Shown one piece after another: positions 49,714-58,676 of a DNA stretch of 64,000 nucleotides; the stretch's first letter is position 1, and each line of letters opens with the position of its first letter. The notes beneath the pieces are model-generated. The model saw only the letters and a list, made by a program, of their open reading frames with translations, was not told where the DNA came from and did not search any database. The stretch covers positions 1-64,000 of the forward strand of contig NZ_JQKD01000032.1 in NCBI RefSeq assembly GCF_000745855.1, in the 5' to 3' direction. The position numbers and the translations under genes were made by a program. The DNA comes from Xenophilus azovorans DSM 13620. Lineage in GTDB: Bacteria; Pseudomonadota; Gammaproteobacteria; Burkholderiales; Burkholderiaceae_C.

Positions 49714-50727
49714 ATGAATCTGCCGCGCCTCTCCCGCTGCGTCCGGTCGTTCGCCACCTGCGCGCTGATCCTCGGCAGCGCGACCGCGGTGCTGGCACAG
49801 GACAAGGTGACCTTCGCCACCAACTGGCGCGCGCAGGCCACCCACGGCGGCTTCTTCCAGGCCGTGGCCGACGGCACCTACAGGAAGTACGGCCTGGAGG
49901 TGGAGATCCAGCAGGGCGGCCCGCAGGTGAACAACCGCGCCATGCTGCCGGCCGGGCGCATCGACTTCCTGATGACCGGCGGCCTGCTGACGGCGCTGGA
50001 GAACACGCGCAACAAGGTGCCCACGGTGATCGTGGCGGCCTACTTCCAGAAGGACCCCACCGCGCTGATCGCCCACAAGGGCGAGTACAAGAACTTCGCC
50101 GAGTTGAAGAACGCCAAGAGCGTCTTCATCGCCAAGAGCAACCAGTTCGGCTTCTGGCAGTGGCTCAAGGCCGAGCACGGCTTCAGCGACGAGCAGTTCA
50201 AGCCCTACACCTTCAACATCGGCCCCTTCATGGTCGACAAGAAGTCCGTGCAGCAGGCCTTCGCCACCTCCGAGGTGCTCTATGCGCGCGACCAGGGCGC
50301 CGAGGTGGACGTGTTCCTCCTGGCCGACCAGGGCTACAACACCTACGGCAACCTGATCGAGACGCGTACCGAGCTGGTGAAGAACAAGCCCGACCTGGTG
50401 CAGCGCTTCGTGGACGCCTCGACCATCGGCTGGAACAACTTCCTCTACGGCGACCCGAAGCCCGGCCTCGATCTCATCAAGAAGTTCAACCCCGACGTCA
50501 ACGACGCCAAGCTGGCCGCCGAGCGCGAGCAGATGATCCGGCTGGACCTCGTCGACTCGGGCGACGCCAAGACCAAGGGCATCGGCGCGATCGACATGCC
50601 CCGCGTGCGCGACTTCGCGGCCCGCATGGTCAAGGCCGGCATCTACAAGCCCGGCGAGGTCGACGCCGACCTGGCGGTGACCGACCGCTTCGTCAACAAG
50701 GGCGTGGGCGTCAAGGCCGCCAAGTGA
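49714..50727 (+). CDS. ABC transporter substrate-binding protein 1 (NMT1/THI5-like)
   Basis: A 337-residue periplasmic binding protein with a signal peptide (cleavage about VLA-QDKV). The mature part starts VTFATNWRAQATHGGFFQAV and has YGLEVEIQQGGPQVNNRAML, as in the NMT1/THI5-like family that binds pyrimidine precursors, nitrate or sulfonates. It is a close paralogue of the protein at 55483: the two share NWRAQ, IQQGGPQVNN, VAAYFQKDP and TKGIGAID/AKGIGAID. ATG at 49714 suits the ribosome site; ATG 49705 is too close to it. The stop overlaps the esterase start as TGATG. Confidence 0.92.
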   Translation: MNLPRLSRCVRSFATCALILGSATAVLAQDKVTFATNWRAQATHGGFFQAVADGTYRKYGLEVEIQQGGPQVNNRAMLPAGRIDFLMTGGLLTALENTRNKVPTVIVAAYFQKDPTALIAHKGEYKNFAELKNAKSVFIAKSNQFGFWQWLKAEHGFSDEQFKPYTFNIGPFMVDKKSVQQAFATSEVLYARDQGAEVDVFLLADQGYNTYGNLIETRTELVKNKPDLVQRFVDASTIGWNNFLYGDPKPGLDLIKKFNPDVNDAKLAAEREQMIRLDLVDSGDAKTKGIGAIDMPRVRDFAARMVKAGIYKPGEVDADLAVTDRFVNKGVGVKAAK

Positions 50728-52316
50728 TGCGCGGCGCCGCGGCCGTGCTCGCCCTTGCCTGGGGGCTCCTGCCGATCGGCGCTGCGGCCGCTTCGCCGGC
50801 ACCCCAGGCGCCCATCGTCCGCACGGCGCTGGGCCCGGTGCAGGGCAACTGGATGGAAGAAGGCCGCGTGGCGGCCTACCTGGGCATTCCTTTCGCCCAG
50901 CCGCCCGTCGCAGACCTGCGCTTCGAGAAGGCGCGACCGGCCAGCCCCTGGGGGCCGCAGCCCCTGCAGGCCACGCGCTTCAAGCCCGCCTGCATGCAGC
51001 AGGGCCAGGTGCCGGCGGACGTCGGCATGTCCGAGGACTGCCTGTACCTGAACGTCTATGCGCCGCAGGCCGCATCCGATGCGGGCCCCCGGCCGGTGAT
51101 GGTCTTCCTGCACGGCGGGCGCTACTGGACGGGCCGCGCCTCCGAGAACAAGGTCGAGAAGCTGGCGGCGCGCAGCGGCGCCGTCGTCGTGACCGTGGCC
51201 TACCGCCTCAACGCCTTCGGCTTCCTGGCGGACCCGGCCCGCGCCCGCGCCGGCGACGCCAACCTCGGCCTGCAGGACCAGCAGCTCGCGCTGCGCTGGC
51301 TGGCGCGCCATGTGCACGCGTTCGGCGGCGACCCGCGGCGCGTGATGCTCTTCGGCGAAAGCGCCGGCGCCGGCAGCGTGTTGGCGCAGTTGCTGGACCC
51401 TGCCGCCGCGGGCCTGTTCCAGCGCGCGATGCTGCAATCCACCTGGCAGTGGCGGCTGCCCACGCTGGCGCAGGCCACGGCCGGCACCCACGCGCTGGCG
51501 CGGCGCCTGGGCTGCACGACGGACGACGCCGCCGCGATGGTCGCGTGCCTGAAACGCGTACCGGCGGAGAAGCTGCTCCCGCCCCTGGCCGACAGCCATG
51601 CCTTCCAGCCCACCGTCGATGGCGTACGGCTGAAGGCGCAGCCGCTGGCCCTGCTGGAGCAAGGCCGCTTCCAGCGGCAGGTGCCCGTCCTCGTCGGCCT
51701 GAATGCCGAGGAAGGGAACTTCATGGCCATGTCCCGCACGGGCTGGAAGCGGCCCGACCAGCCGGTGCACGACGCCGCCTACCTGAAGGCCGCACGCGAT
51801 GCGCTCTCGCCCTTCTACCCGGCCGGCCAGGTGGAGGACATCCTCTCGTGGTACGCCCCGCAGCGCGCCACGCAGGGCAACTGGCACGCGCTGAGCCGGC
51901 TGCTGGGCGACTTCTACCTGAACTGCGGCAGCTACACGGCCGCCGCCGCACTGGCCCGGCACGGCCGGCGCCCGGCCTACGCCTACTGGTTCGCGCACGT
52001 GAGCCGGAACCATCCCAAGGCCTACCTGGGCGCGACGCACGGCGACGAACTGGACCTGCTCTTCGCCGCGCCGGTCTATCCGCCCGGCTATCCGCTGGAC
52101 CCGGACGACCGCGCGCTCTCGCATCGCATGATGCAGGCCTGGGGCGCCTTCGCCCGCAGCGGCGTCCCCGTCCAGGGCGAAGGCCACGGCCCATGGCCGC
52201 CGCTCACCGCCTCGTCCCGCATCGCGCCCGTCTGGTCCGAGCCCGCCGCGGCGGCGCCGCACCGCTTCGAGGACGCATCGGGGCAGTGCGCGAGATGGCA
52301 CGCCCTCCTGCGCTGA
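50727..52316 (+). CDS. Exported type-B carboxylesterase
   Basis: A 529-residue carboxylesterase of the cholinesterase/para-nitrobenzyl-esterase group. A signal peptide (about 1-25, ending AAAASPAP) sends it to the periplasm. The nucleophile is in LFGESAGAGSVLAQLL, the acid in GLNAEEGNFMAM and the His in YLGATHGDELDLLF, so the triad is complete. The oxyanion loop is VMVFLHGGRYWTGRA. It is translationally coupled to the binding protein before it and lies inside the transporter operon, which suggests it unmasks an ester or carbamate in the periplasm before uptake. Substrate unknown. Confidence 0.9.
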   Translation: MRGAAAVLALAWGLLPIGAAAASPAPQAPIVRTALGPVQGNWMEEGRVAAYLGIPFAQPPVADLRFEKARPASPWGPQPLQATRFKPACMQQGQVPADVGMSEDCLYLNVYAPQAASDAGPRPVMVFLHGGRYWTGRASENKVEKLAARSGAVVVTVAYRLNAFGFLADPARARAGDANLGLQDQQLALRWLARHVHAFGGDPRRVMLFGESAGAGSVLAQLLDPAAAGLFQRAMLQSTWQWRLPTLAQATAGTHALARRLGCTTDDAAAMVACLKRVPAEKLLPPLADSHAFQPTVDGVRLKAQPLALLEQGRFQRQVPVLVGLNAEEGNFMAMSRTGWKRPDQPVHDAAYLKAARDALSPFYPAGQVEDILSWYAPQRATQGNWHALSRLLGDFYLNCGSYTAAAALARHGRRPAYAYWFAHVSRNHPKAYLGATHGDELDLLFAAPVYPPGYPLDPDDRALSHRMMQAWGAFARSGVPVQGEGHGPWPPLTASSRIAPVWSEPAAAAPHRFEDASGQCARWHALLR

Positions 52317-52357
52317 GATTCCCGCCCCCCCGAACCCACACGGCCCAGCCCATCCCC

Positions 52358-53170
52358 ATGCCAAGCCTCCAGCCGCCCTCCGCCGCCGCCTCGCCGCCGC
52401 CGCTGTTCAGCATGCGCGACGTCGGCAAGCGCTTCCCGAACGGCACCCTCGCCCTGCAGGGCATGTCGCTGGAATGCGGCGACCACGAGTTCATCAGCTT
52501 CCTCGGCCCCTCGGGCTGCGGCAAGAGCACCGCGCTGCGCCTGATCGCGGGCCTCACGCGCATCAGCGAAGGCGCCCTGGAATGGCCCGAGCGCCCGGCG
52601 CCGGCGGACGGCCAGCGCGAACTGGGCTTCGTGTTCCAGGAGCCCACGCTCATGCCCTGGGCCAAGGTCTTCGACAACGTCTGGCTGCCGCTCAAGCTGG
52701 CCGGCGTGAAGCGCGACGCGGCGGCGCCCGTGATCCGGCAGGTGCTGGAGATGGTGGGCCTGTCGCGCTTCGCCGACGTGTACCCGCGCGAGCTGTCGGG
52801 CGGCATGAAGATGCGCGTGTCCATCGCCCGCGCGCTGGTCACGCAGCCGCGCCTGCTGCTGATGGACGAGCCCTTCGCCGCGCTCGACGAGATGACGCGC
52901 ATCAAGCTCAACAACGACCTGCTGGCCATCTGGCGCGAGCACCGCTTCTCGGTCGTCTTCGTCACGCACAGCGTCTACGAGTCGGTGTACCTGTCCAGCC
53001 GCATCGTCGTGATGGCCGCCCGGCCGGGCCGCGTGGTCGAGACCTTCGGCATCGAGGAGCCCTACCCGCGCGGCGAGGAGTTCCGCACCTCCAGCCGCTA
53101 CAACCAGCATTGCATGGCGGTGCAGCGCTCGCTGCACGGCGCGCTGGGCGGCCAGGACATCGACCACTGA
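52358..53170 (+). CDS. ABC transporter ATP-binding protein
   Basis: A 270-residue ATPase of the nitrate/sulfonate/thiamine-precursor importer group. Walker A is GPSGCGKST, Q-loop is VFQEPTLM, signature is LSGGMKMRVSIARAL, Walker B is LLLMDEPFAALDE and the H-loop is FVTHSVYESVYL. ATG at 52358 adds a short Pro/Ser-rich N-terminus. It works with the permease at 53186 and one or both binding proteins. Confidence 0.94.
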   Translation: MPSLQPPSAAASPPPLFSMRDVGKRFPNGTLALQGMSLECGDHEFISFLGPSGCGKSTALRLIAGLTRISEGALEWPERPAPADGQRELGFVFQEPTLMPWAKVFDNVWLPLKLAGVKRDAAAPVIRQVLEMVGLSRFADVYPRELSGGMKMRVSIARALVTQPRLLLMDEPFAALDEMTRIKLNNDLLAIWREHRFSVVFVTHSVYESVYLSSRIVVMAARPGRVVETFGIEEPYPRGEEFRTSSRYNQHCMAVQRSLHGALGGQDIDH

Positions 53171-53185
53171 GAGAGCGAGGCGAAC

Positions 53186-54013
53186 GTGAGCAAGCCCCAC
53201 CTGGACGCACACCAGCGCAAGGCGCAGCGCCGCGAGGCCGTCATGCGCGTCGCGGTCCCGGCCGTCATCATCCTTGCCATCCTCGTCGGCTGGGAAATGA
53301 TGGTGCGCGTCAACGAGATCCCGCACTACATCATTCCCGCGCCGTCGCTGATCTGGCGCACGCTGCTCGACAACTGGGCCACGCTGTGGCCGGCCCTGTG
53401 GTTCACCGTCAAGCTGACCCTGTTGGCCCTGCTGGCGGCCGTGGTCGGCGGCGTGCTGCTGGCCATCGCCTTCGCCCTGTTCCGCTGGGTGGAGATCGGC
53501 TTCTTCCCCATCGCCGTGGTGCTGCAGGTCACGCCGATCATCGCCATCGCGCCGCTGATCCTGATCTACGTGTCCAACACCACGGCGGCGCTGCTGCTGT
53601 GCGCCTGGATCGTCGCCTTCTTCCCCATCCTGTCGAACACGGTGATCGGGCTCAAGAGCGCCGACAGCAACCTGCGCGACCTGTTCCAGCTCTACAAGGC
53701 CACGCCCTGGCAGCGCTTCCGCTACCTGCTGGTGCCCAGCGCCCTGCCCTACTTCATGGCGGGCCTGAAGATCGCCGGCGGCCTGGCGCTGATCGGCGCG
53801 GTGGTGGCCGAGTTCACTGCCGGCACGGCGGGCCGCGAGACGGGCCTGGCCTCGCGCATCCTGGAGTCGAGCTTCCGCACCGAGATCCCGATGATGTTCG
53901 CCGCGCTGTTCCTGGTCTCCGCGCTGGGCGTGGTGATCTTCCTGGTCTTCGCCGTCCTCTCGAAGATGGTGCTGGGGCACTGGCACGAGAGCGAGATGCG
54001 CCGGGAGCAATAG
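53186..54013 (+). CDS. ABC transporter permease
   Basis: A 275-residue BPD-type inner-membrane permease with about six helices. The EAA loop that contacts the ATPase is YKATPWQRFRYLLVPSALPY. The start is GTG with GAGGCGAAC upstream. Family and length match SsuC/TauC/ThiX-like permeases. Confidence 0.93.
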   Translation: MSKPHLDAHQRKAQRREAVMRVAVPAVIILAILVGWEMMVRVNEIPHYIIPAPSLIWRTLLDNWATLWPALWFTVKLTLLALLAAVVGGVLLAIAFALFRWVEIGFFPIAVVLQVTPIIAIAPLILIYVSNTTAALLLCAWIVAFFPILSNTVIGLKSADSNLRDLFQLYKATPWQRFRYLLVPSALPYFMAGLKIAGGLALIGAVVAEFTAGTAGRETGLASRILESSFRTEIPMMFAALFLVSALGVVIFLVFAVLSKMVLGHWHESEMRREQ

Positions 54014-54018
54014 CAAAG

Positions 54019-55446
54019 ATGACCGACATGCCGATCTCCATTCCCGCCGCGCCGCCCACCGGCCACGCGGGCTTCGCCTACGACCTGTCCCGCGTGGACT
54101 GGCAACAGGTGCAGGCCGACTTGCAGGGCCTGGACGTGATCACGCGGCTGCCGCAGCGGCGGCAGCTGTCCAAGGACTTCTTCTGGTACAGCCCCGTGCT
54201 GGTCGACCTGCTCGCCGACTGCGTGGCCGACGTCGTGGTGCGCGTGGGCACCGAGGAGGACGTGCGCCAGGTGGCGCAGGTGGCCGCGCGGCATCGGGTG
54301 CCGCTGACGGTGCGCGCCGGCGGCACCGGCAACTACGGCCAGTGCGTGCCGCTCAACGGCGGCATCGTGATGGACGTGAGCGGCCTGGCGCGCGTGCTCG
54401 ACATCCAGCCCGGCCGCGTCCGCGCCCAGGCCGGCGCGCGCATGTACGACATCGAGATGGCCGCGCGCGAGACCGGCCAGGGCCTGCGCATGTGGCCCTC
54501 GACCTGGCACGTGGCCTCCATCGGCGGCTTCATCTCGGGCGGCTTCGGCGGCATCGGCTCGATGCGCAACGGCATCCTGCGCGATCCCGGCAACATGCTG
54601 CGCGCGCGCGTGATGACGGTCGAGCAGGAGCCGCGCATCATCGAGCTGGCGGGCGACGATATCCAGAAGGTGCAGCATGCCTTCGGCACCAACGGCGTGA
54701 TCCTCGACGTGGAGGTGGCGCTGGACCCGCACGTGGAATGGCTGCACACGACGGTGCTGTTCCCGACCTACCGCGGCGCGCTGGACTTCGCCTGCGCCGC
54801 CAGCACGCCCGCGCTGGACCTGTTCCTGCTCTCCACCGTGGAAGCGCGCTTCTCGCCCTACTACACCAGCATGGGCGACAGGTTCCCGGCCGACCGGCAT
54901 GCGGTCTTCACCATGGTCTCGCCCGACTCCATCGGCGAGGTGCGCGCGCTGGCGCGGCGCATGGGCGGCGAGATCTCGGTCTGCGGCACCGAGCAGGAGC
55001 TGCTGGACGCCGGCCTGCCGCCGGCCTACGAGTGCGCCTACAACCACACCACGCTGCAGGCGCTGAAGGTGGACCGCAGCTGGACCTACCTGCAGGTGGC
55101 CTACGCCCAGCCCTTCGACCCGGCCGTGGTGCAGCGGCATCTCGACGTCTTCGGCGACGACGTGCTGCAGCACCAGGACTTCGCGCGCGCCGGCGGCGAG
55201 TTCGGGACCTTTGGCATCATCCTGGTCCGCTGGAAGGGCATCGAGCACCAGTACGAAGTGATCCGCGAAATCGAATCGCAGGGCGGCTGCCAGATCTTCA
55301 ATCCTCACGTGGTCACCATCGAGGAAGGCGGCATGAAGGCGATCGACGACCAGCAGATCGATTTCAAGAGACACGGCGACCCGATGGGCCTGATGAATCC
55401 CGGCAAGACGCGCGGCTGGCGGCCGGAGATGGCCCGCCCGGCCTGA
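54019..55446 (+). CDS. FAD-linked oxidoreductase (VAO/PCMH type)
   Basis: A 475-residue flavoenzyme with an N-terminal FAD_binding_4 domain (about 60-240). The FAD loop is LTVRAGGTGNYGQCVPLNGG, and the family block is IGGFISGGFGGIGSMRNG. The His that binds FAD covalently in some members (RSGGH) is Thr-Gly here, so FAD is probably not covalent at that site. The C-terminal cap (about 250-470) should set substrate choice and is not one I recognise. It follows the permease by 5 nt. A role in oxidising a C-N or C-OH bond of the imported compound is inference. Confidence 0.87.
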   Translation: MTDMPISIPAAPPTGHAGFAYDLSRVDWQQVQADLQGLDVITRLPQRRQLSKDFFWYSPVLVDLLADCVADVVVRVGTEEDVRQVAQVAARHRVPLTVRAGGTGNYGQCVPLNGGIVMDVSGLARVLDIQPGRVRAQAGARMYDIEMAARETGQGLRMWPSTWHVASIGGFISGGFGGIGSMRNGILRDPGNMLRARVMTVEQEPRIIELAGDDIQKVQHAFGTNGVILDVEVALDPHVEWLHTTVLFPTYRGALDFACAASTPALDLFLLSTVEARFSPYYTSMGDRFPADRHAVFTMVSPDSIGEVRALARRMGGEISVCGTEQELLDAGLPPAYECAYNHTTLQALKVDRSWTYLQVAYAQPFDPAVVQRHLDVFGDDVLQHQDFARAGGEFGTFGIILVRWKGIEHQYEVIREIESQGGCQIFNPHVVTIEEGGMKAIDDQQIDFKRHGDPMGLMNPGKTRGWRPEMARPA

Positions 55447-55482
55447 ACCCAACACCTCATTCGTCAACCGGAGTAGCACAGC

Positions 55483-56496
55483 ATGCGCAAGAAGCTCTTT
55501 CTCGGCCTCGGCCTTGGGATGTCCCTGCTCGCCCACCTCGCCGCGGCGCAGGACAAAGTGACCCTCGCCACCAACTGGCGGGCCCAGCCCGGGCACGGCG
55601 GCTTCTACCAGGCGCTGGCCGACGGCACCTACAGGAAGTTCGGCCTGGACGTGACCATCCAGCAGGGCGGGCCGCAGGTGAACAACCGGCCCATGCTGCC
55701 GGCGGGCCGCGTGGACTTCCTCATGTCCGGCAACATGCTGCTGCCCTTCGACAACCTCAAGGCCGGCGTGCCCACCGTGGTGGTGGCGGCCTACTTCCAG
55801 AAGGATCCGCAGATCCTCATCGCGCACCCGGGCCAGGGCTACGAGAAGTTCACCGACCTGACCCGCGCACCCACCATCCTCATGGCCAAGGACGGCCAGA
55901 TCAGCTACTTCCAGTGGATGAAGAAGGCCTACGGCTTCCGCGACGAGCAGGTGCGACCGTACAACTTCAGCCTGTCGCAGTTCCTGGCCGACAAGAAGGC
56001 GGTGCAGCAGGGCTACGCCACCTCCGAGCCCATCTCGGTGGAGGCGCAGGCCGGCTTCAAGCCGCTGGCCTTCTCGCTGGCCGACGCGGGCTGGTCCACC
56101 TACGGCATGGTCATCGAGACGCGCAGGGATCTGGTCGGGAAGGAGCCCGACCTGGTCAGGCGCTTCGTCGAGGCCAGCAACATCGGCTGGTACAACTACC
56201 TCTACGGCGACCGCACGGCAGCCGACAAGCTGATCCGCGAATCCAACCCCGACATCACGCCCGAGTACACGGCCAAGTCCATCCCGATCCTGCGCGAGCA
56301 CATCGACAGCGGCGACGCGCTCGCCAAGGGCATCGGCGCGATCGACCCGCAGCGCATCAAGGACTTCCACGCCAAGACCGTGGAGGCCGGCCTGTTCACC
56401 GCGGGCCAGATCGACCCCGAGGCCTCCTACACCACCCAGTTCGTGAACAAGGGCACCGGCCTGGACGTGCGCAGGCAGCTGACCGGCGGCAAGTGA
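55483..56496 (+). CDS. ABC transporter substrate-binding protein 2 (NMT1/THI5-like)
   Basis: A 337-residue periplasmic binding protein with its own signal peptide (MRKKLFLGLGLGMSLLAHLA, cleavage AAA-QDKV), clearly paralogous to the product at 49714. Differences cluster in the middle (MAKDGQISYFQWMKKAYGF against IAKSNQFGFWQWLKAEHGF) and in the TSEPISVEAQAG segment, which may alter ligand choice. It is separated from the transporter genes by the FAD oxidase. Only one permease/ATPase pair is present, so both proteins probably feed the same pump. Confidence 0.92.
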   Translation: MRKKLFLGLGLGMSLLAHLAAAQDKVTLATNWRAQPGHGGFYQALADGTYRKFGLDVTIQQGGPQVNNRPMLPAGRVDFLMSGNMLLPFDNLKAGVPTVVVAAYFQKDPQILIAHPGQGYEKFTDLTRAPTILMAKDGQISYFQWMKKAYGFRDEQVRPYNFSLSQFLADKKAVQQGYATSEPISVEAQAGFKPLAFSLADAGWSTYGMVIETRRDLVGKEPDLVRRFVEASNIGWYNYLYGDRTAADKLIRESNPDITPEYTAKSIPILREHIDSGDALAKGIGAIDPQRIKDFHAKTVEAGLFTAGQIDPEASYTTQFVNKGTGLDVRRQLTGGK

Positions 56497-56523
56497 TGAA
56501 GAAGAACGAGAAGTGAGCCAAGC

Positions 56524-57489
56524 ATGAGCCAGACGCGCATCCTCACCCTGCGGGTGGCGCGCATCACGCGCCAGACGCCCGAGATCCTCGGCTTCGAGCT
56601 GGCGCATCCGTGGGGCCGGGAACTCCCCGCCTACGAGGCCGGCGCCCACATCGACGTGCACATGCCCGGCGGCTTCTCGCGCCAGTACTCGCTGGCGCAG
56701 GCGCCGCACGTGGCGGACAACCGCTACCTGATCGGCGTCAAGCGCGAGCCGGCGGGCCGCGGCGGCTCGGCCTCTATGCACGAGCGCGTGCGCGAAGGCG
56801 ACCTGCTGCCGGTCGGCGAGCCGCGCAACACCTTCACCCTGGCGCCCGGCGCGGCGCACCACATGCTGCTGGCCGGCGGCATCGGCATGACGCCGCTGCT
56901 GGCGATGGCGCAGACGCTCGCGGCGCGCGGCGAGCGCTTCACGCTGTGCGTGTTCGCGCGCAGCCCCGAGCACCTGGCCTTCGCCGACGCGCTGGGCGCC
57001 TCCTCGCTGGCGCCGCACGTGCGGCTGCACTTCGACGAGGGCGGCACGCCGGCGCAGAAGATCCGCCTGGCCGAGCTGCTGGCCGCGCCCGCCGCCGGCT
57101 CGCACCTGTACATGTGCGGCCCGGCGGGCTTCATGCAGGCGGTGCGCGGCGCGGCCGGCGAATGGCCCGAGGACAACATCCACGCCGAGTACTTCGCGGC
57201 GCCCGACGGCATGGTCGCCTCGACCGGCCGGCCCTTCACGCTGCGGCTGCTCCAGCGCGGCATCAGCGTGCCGGTGGCGGCCGAGCAGACCGCCGTGGAG
57301 GCGCTGCACGACGTGGGCATCGACATCCCGGTGTCGTGCCAGCAGGGCCTGTGCGGCACCTGCGTGGTGCCGGCCGAGGGCGACGGCGCCGAGCACCGCG
57401 ACTTCTGCCTCAGCGGCACCGAGCGCCGCCACAAGGTCGCGCTGTGCTGCTCGCGCGCCAGGGGCGACCAGTTGAGCCTGCACATCTGA
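56524..57489 (+). CDS. Flavin/[2Fe-2S] oxygenase reductase (phthalate dioxygenase reductase-like)
   Basis: A 321-residue electron-transfer protein that should pass NADH electrons to the Rieske oxygenase. The flavin domain has SRQYSLAQAP (FMN binding), the NAD domain has MLLAGGIGMTPLLAMA and LYMCGPAGFM, and the C-terminal plant-type ferredoxin has CQQGLCGTCVV plus a later Cys in RDFCLS. This order (flavin, NAD, [2Fe-2S]) is that of class IA reductases. It follows binding protein 2 by 27 nt. Confidence 0.93.
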   Translation: MSQTRILTLRVARITRQTPEILGFELAHPWGRELPAYEAGAHIDVHMPGGFSRQYSLAQAPHVADNRYLIGVKREPAGRGGSASMHERVREGDLLPVGEPRNTFTLAPGAAHHMLLAGGIGMTPLLAMAQTLAARGERFTLCVFARSPEHLAFADALGASSLAPHVRLHFDEGGTPAQKIRLAELLAAPAAGSHLYMCGPAGFMQAVRGAAGEWPEDNIHAEYFAAPDGMVASTGRPFTLRLLQRGISVPVAAEQTAVEALHDVGIDIPVSCQQGLCGTCVVPAEGDGAEHRDFCLSGTERRHKVALCCSRARGDQLSLHI

Positions 57490-57494
57490 CGACA

Positions 57495-58214
57495 ATGCCG
57501 CGGATGGCCAACGCGAAGCCGCACCGTCACTCGCCCGAGGAACTGCACGCGCCTGCGCCGGGCAGCGAGGCGCTGCAGCAGCGCGGCCGCTCGCGCAAGT
57601 ACGCGCAGGTGATGGCGCAGATCCACGCCGCCGCCATCGAGGTCTTCGCCAGCGAGGGCCCGGCGGGCGCGACGACGCAGGCCATCGCCGACCGCGCCGG
57701 CCTCTCGAAGGCGCAGCTGCACTACTACATCGAGACCAAGGACGCGCTCTACCGCGAGGTGATCCAGGACATCCTGGACGACTGGGTGGCGGTCTTCGGC
57801 TACGGCGACGAGGCGCTGGGCCCACGCAAGGTGCTGGGCGACTACATCCGCCGCAAGATGGTGTTCTCCTTCGAGGAGCCGCTGCGCTCGCGCATCTTCA
57901 CGGCCGAGATGATGCGCGGCGGCCCGGTGGCGCTGCCGCTCATGGGCGGCAGCGGCCGCCGCACGTGGCAGGCCGACTCCGTGATCCGCAACTGGATCCA
58001 GGCCGGCCTGATGGCGCCGGTGGACCCGCTGCTCTTTCTCTTCCACATCTGGGCGATCACGCAGTTCTACGCGGACCAGGCCGCCCAGGTGCACCTGTTC
58101 CTGCCGGGCGAGCTGGACAGCGCCGAGGGGCGCCAGCGCCTCATCGACGAGGCGACGCTGCACATCTTCCGCGCGGCGGGCATCGAGGCCGCACCGCCCG
58201 GCGCGCCGGCCTGA
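57495..58214 (+). CDS. RutR-like TetR family regulator
   Basis: A 239-residue TetR regulator. The helix-turn-helix is at about residues 40-85 (IEVFASEGPAGATTQAIADR, AGLSKAQLHYYIETKDALYR). The C-terminal ligand domain is of the RutR/YcdC type, with IRNWIQAGLMAPVDPLLFLF and HIWAITQFYADQAAQV, as in E. coli RutR, which senses pyrimidines. A 30-residue basic N-terminal extension precedes the DNA-binding domain. ATG at 57495 is used, 57504 is possible. Three RutR-like operators lie in this cluster. It probably represses the cluster until the substrate or an early product binds. Confidence 0.9.
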   Translation: MPRMANAKPHRHSPEELHAPAPGSEALQQRGRSRKYAQVMAQIHAAAIEVFASEGPAGATTQAIADRAGLSKAQLHYYIETKDALYREVIQDILDDWVAVFGYGDEALGPRKVLGDYIRRKMVFSFEEPLRSRIFTAEMMRGGPVALPLMGGSGRRTWQADSVIRNWIQAGLMAPVDPLLFLFHIWAITQFYADQAAQVHLFLPGELDSAEGRQRLIDEATLHIFRAAGIEAAPPGAPA

Positions 58215-58217
58215 GCC

Positions 58218-58676
58218 TCAGCGCCGCGGCAGGTACATCGTCGCCTCGACCTCGACCAGCACCTCGTCGCCGGGCAGGAAGCGCGACACCTCGACCACCG
58301 TGCTGACCGGCGGCTCGCCCGGATAGAACAGGCCGCGCACGCGGTTGTAGGGCGCGTAGTCGCGCAGGTGGCGGAAGTACTGCACCAGCTTCACCACGTC
58401 GTCCATGGTCCCGCCATGCTCCGCCGCGAGCTGGCGGATGCGCTCCAGAACGAACCAGCTCTGCGCCACGATGGCCGCCTCGAACACGTCCACCGACATC
58501 TGGCCCGTGACGTAGCCCAGGCCCTGCAGGGCCGTGCGCGCGTGCTCGGGCAGTTCGTCGTAGTGCGCGACGGCGCGGCGCGTGGCCGGATTGGTGGCGA
58601 CCACGCCGCTCATGAAGACGAAGTCGCCCACGCGCTTCGCGGCGGCGTACCTGGCCATGGGGGTTCCGGTGTTCAT
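58218..58676 (-). CDS. RidA/YjgF-family protein, catalytic Arg apparently replaced
   Basis: A 152-residue member of the Rid family. Archetypal RidA hydrolyses reactive enamines/imines. The fold is supported by FVFMSGVVATNPATRR, SWFVLERIRQLAAEHGGTMD, DVVKLVQYFRHLRDYAPYNR and the end VVEVSRFLPGDEVLVEVEAT. In RidA the residues PARSCVEVARLP include the active Arg; here the same place reads PVSTVVEVSRFLP, so the Arg seems to be Ser. That points to one of the non-archetypal Rid subgroups found in catabolic operons. The ATG overlaps the amidohydrolase stop as ATGA. Confidence 0.85.
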   Translation of the reverse strand: MNTGTPMARYAAAKRVGDFVFMSGVVATNPATRRAVAHYDELPEHARTALQGLGYVTGQMSVDVFEAAIVAQSWFVLERIRQLAAEHGGTMDDVVKLVQYFRHLRDYAPYNRVRGLFYPGEPPVSTVVEVSRFLPGDEVLVEVEATMYLPRR

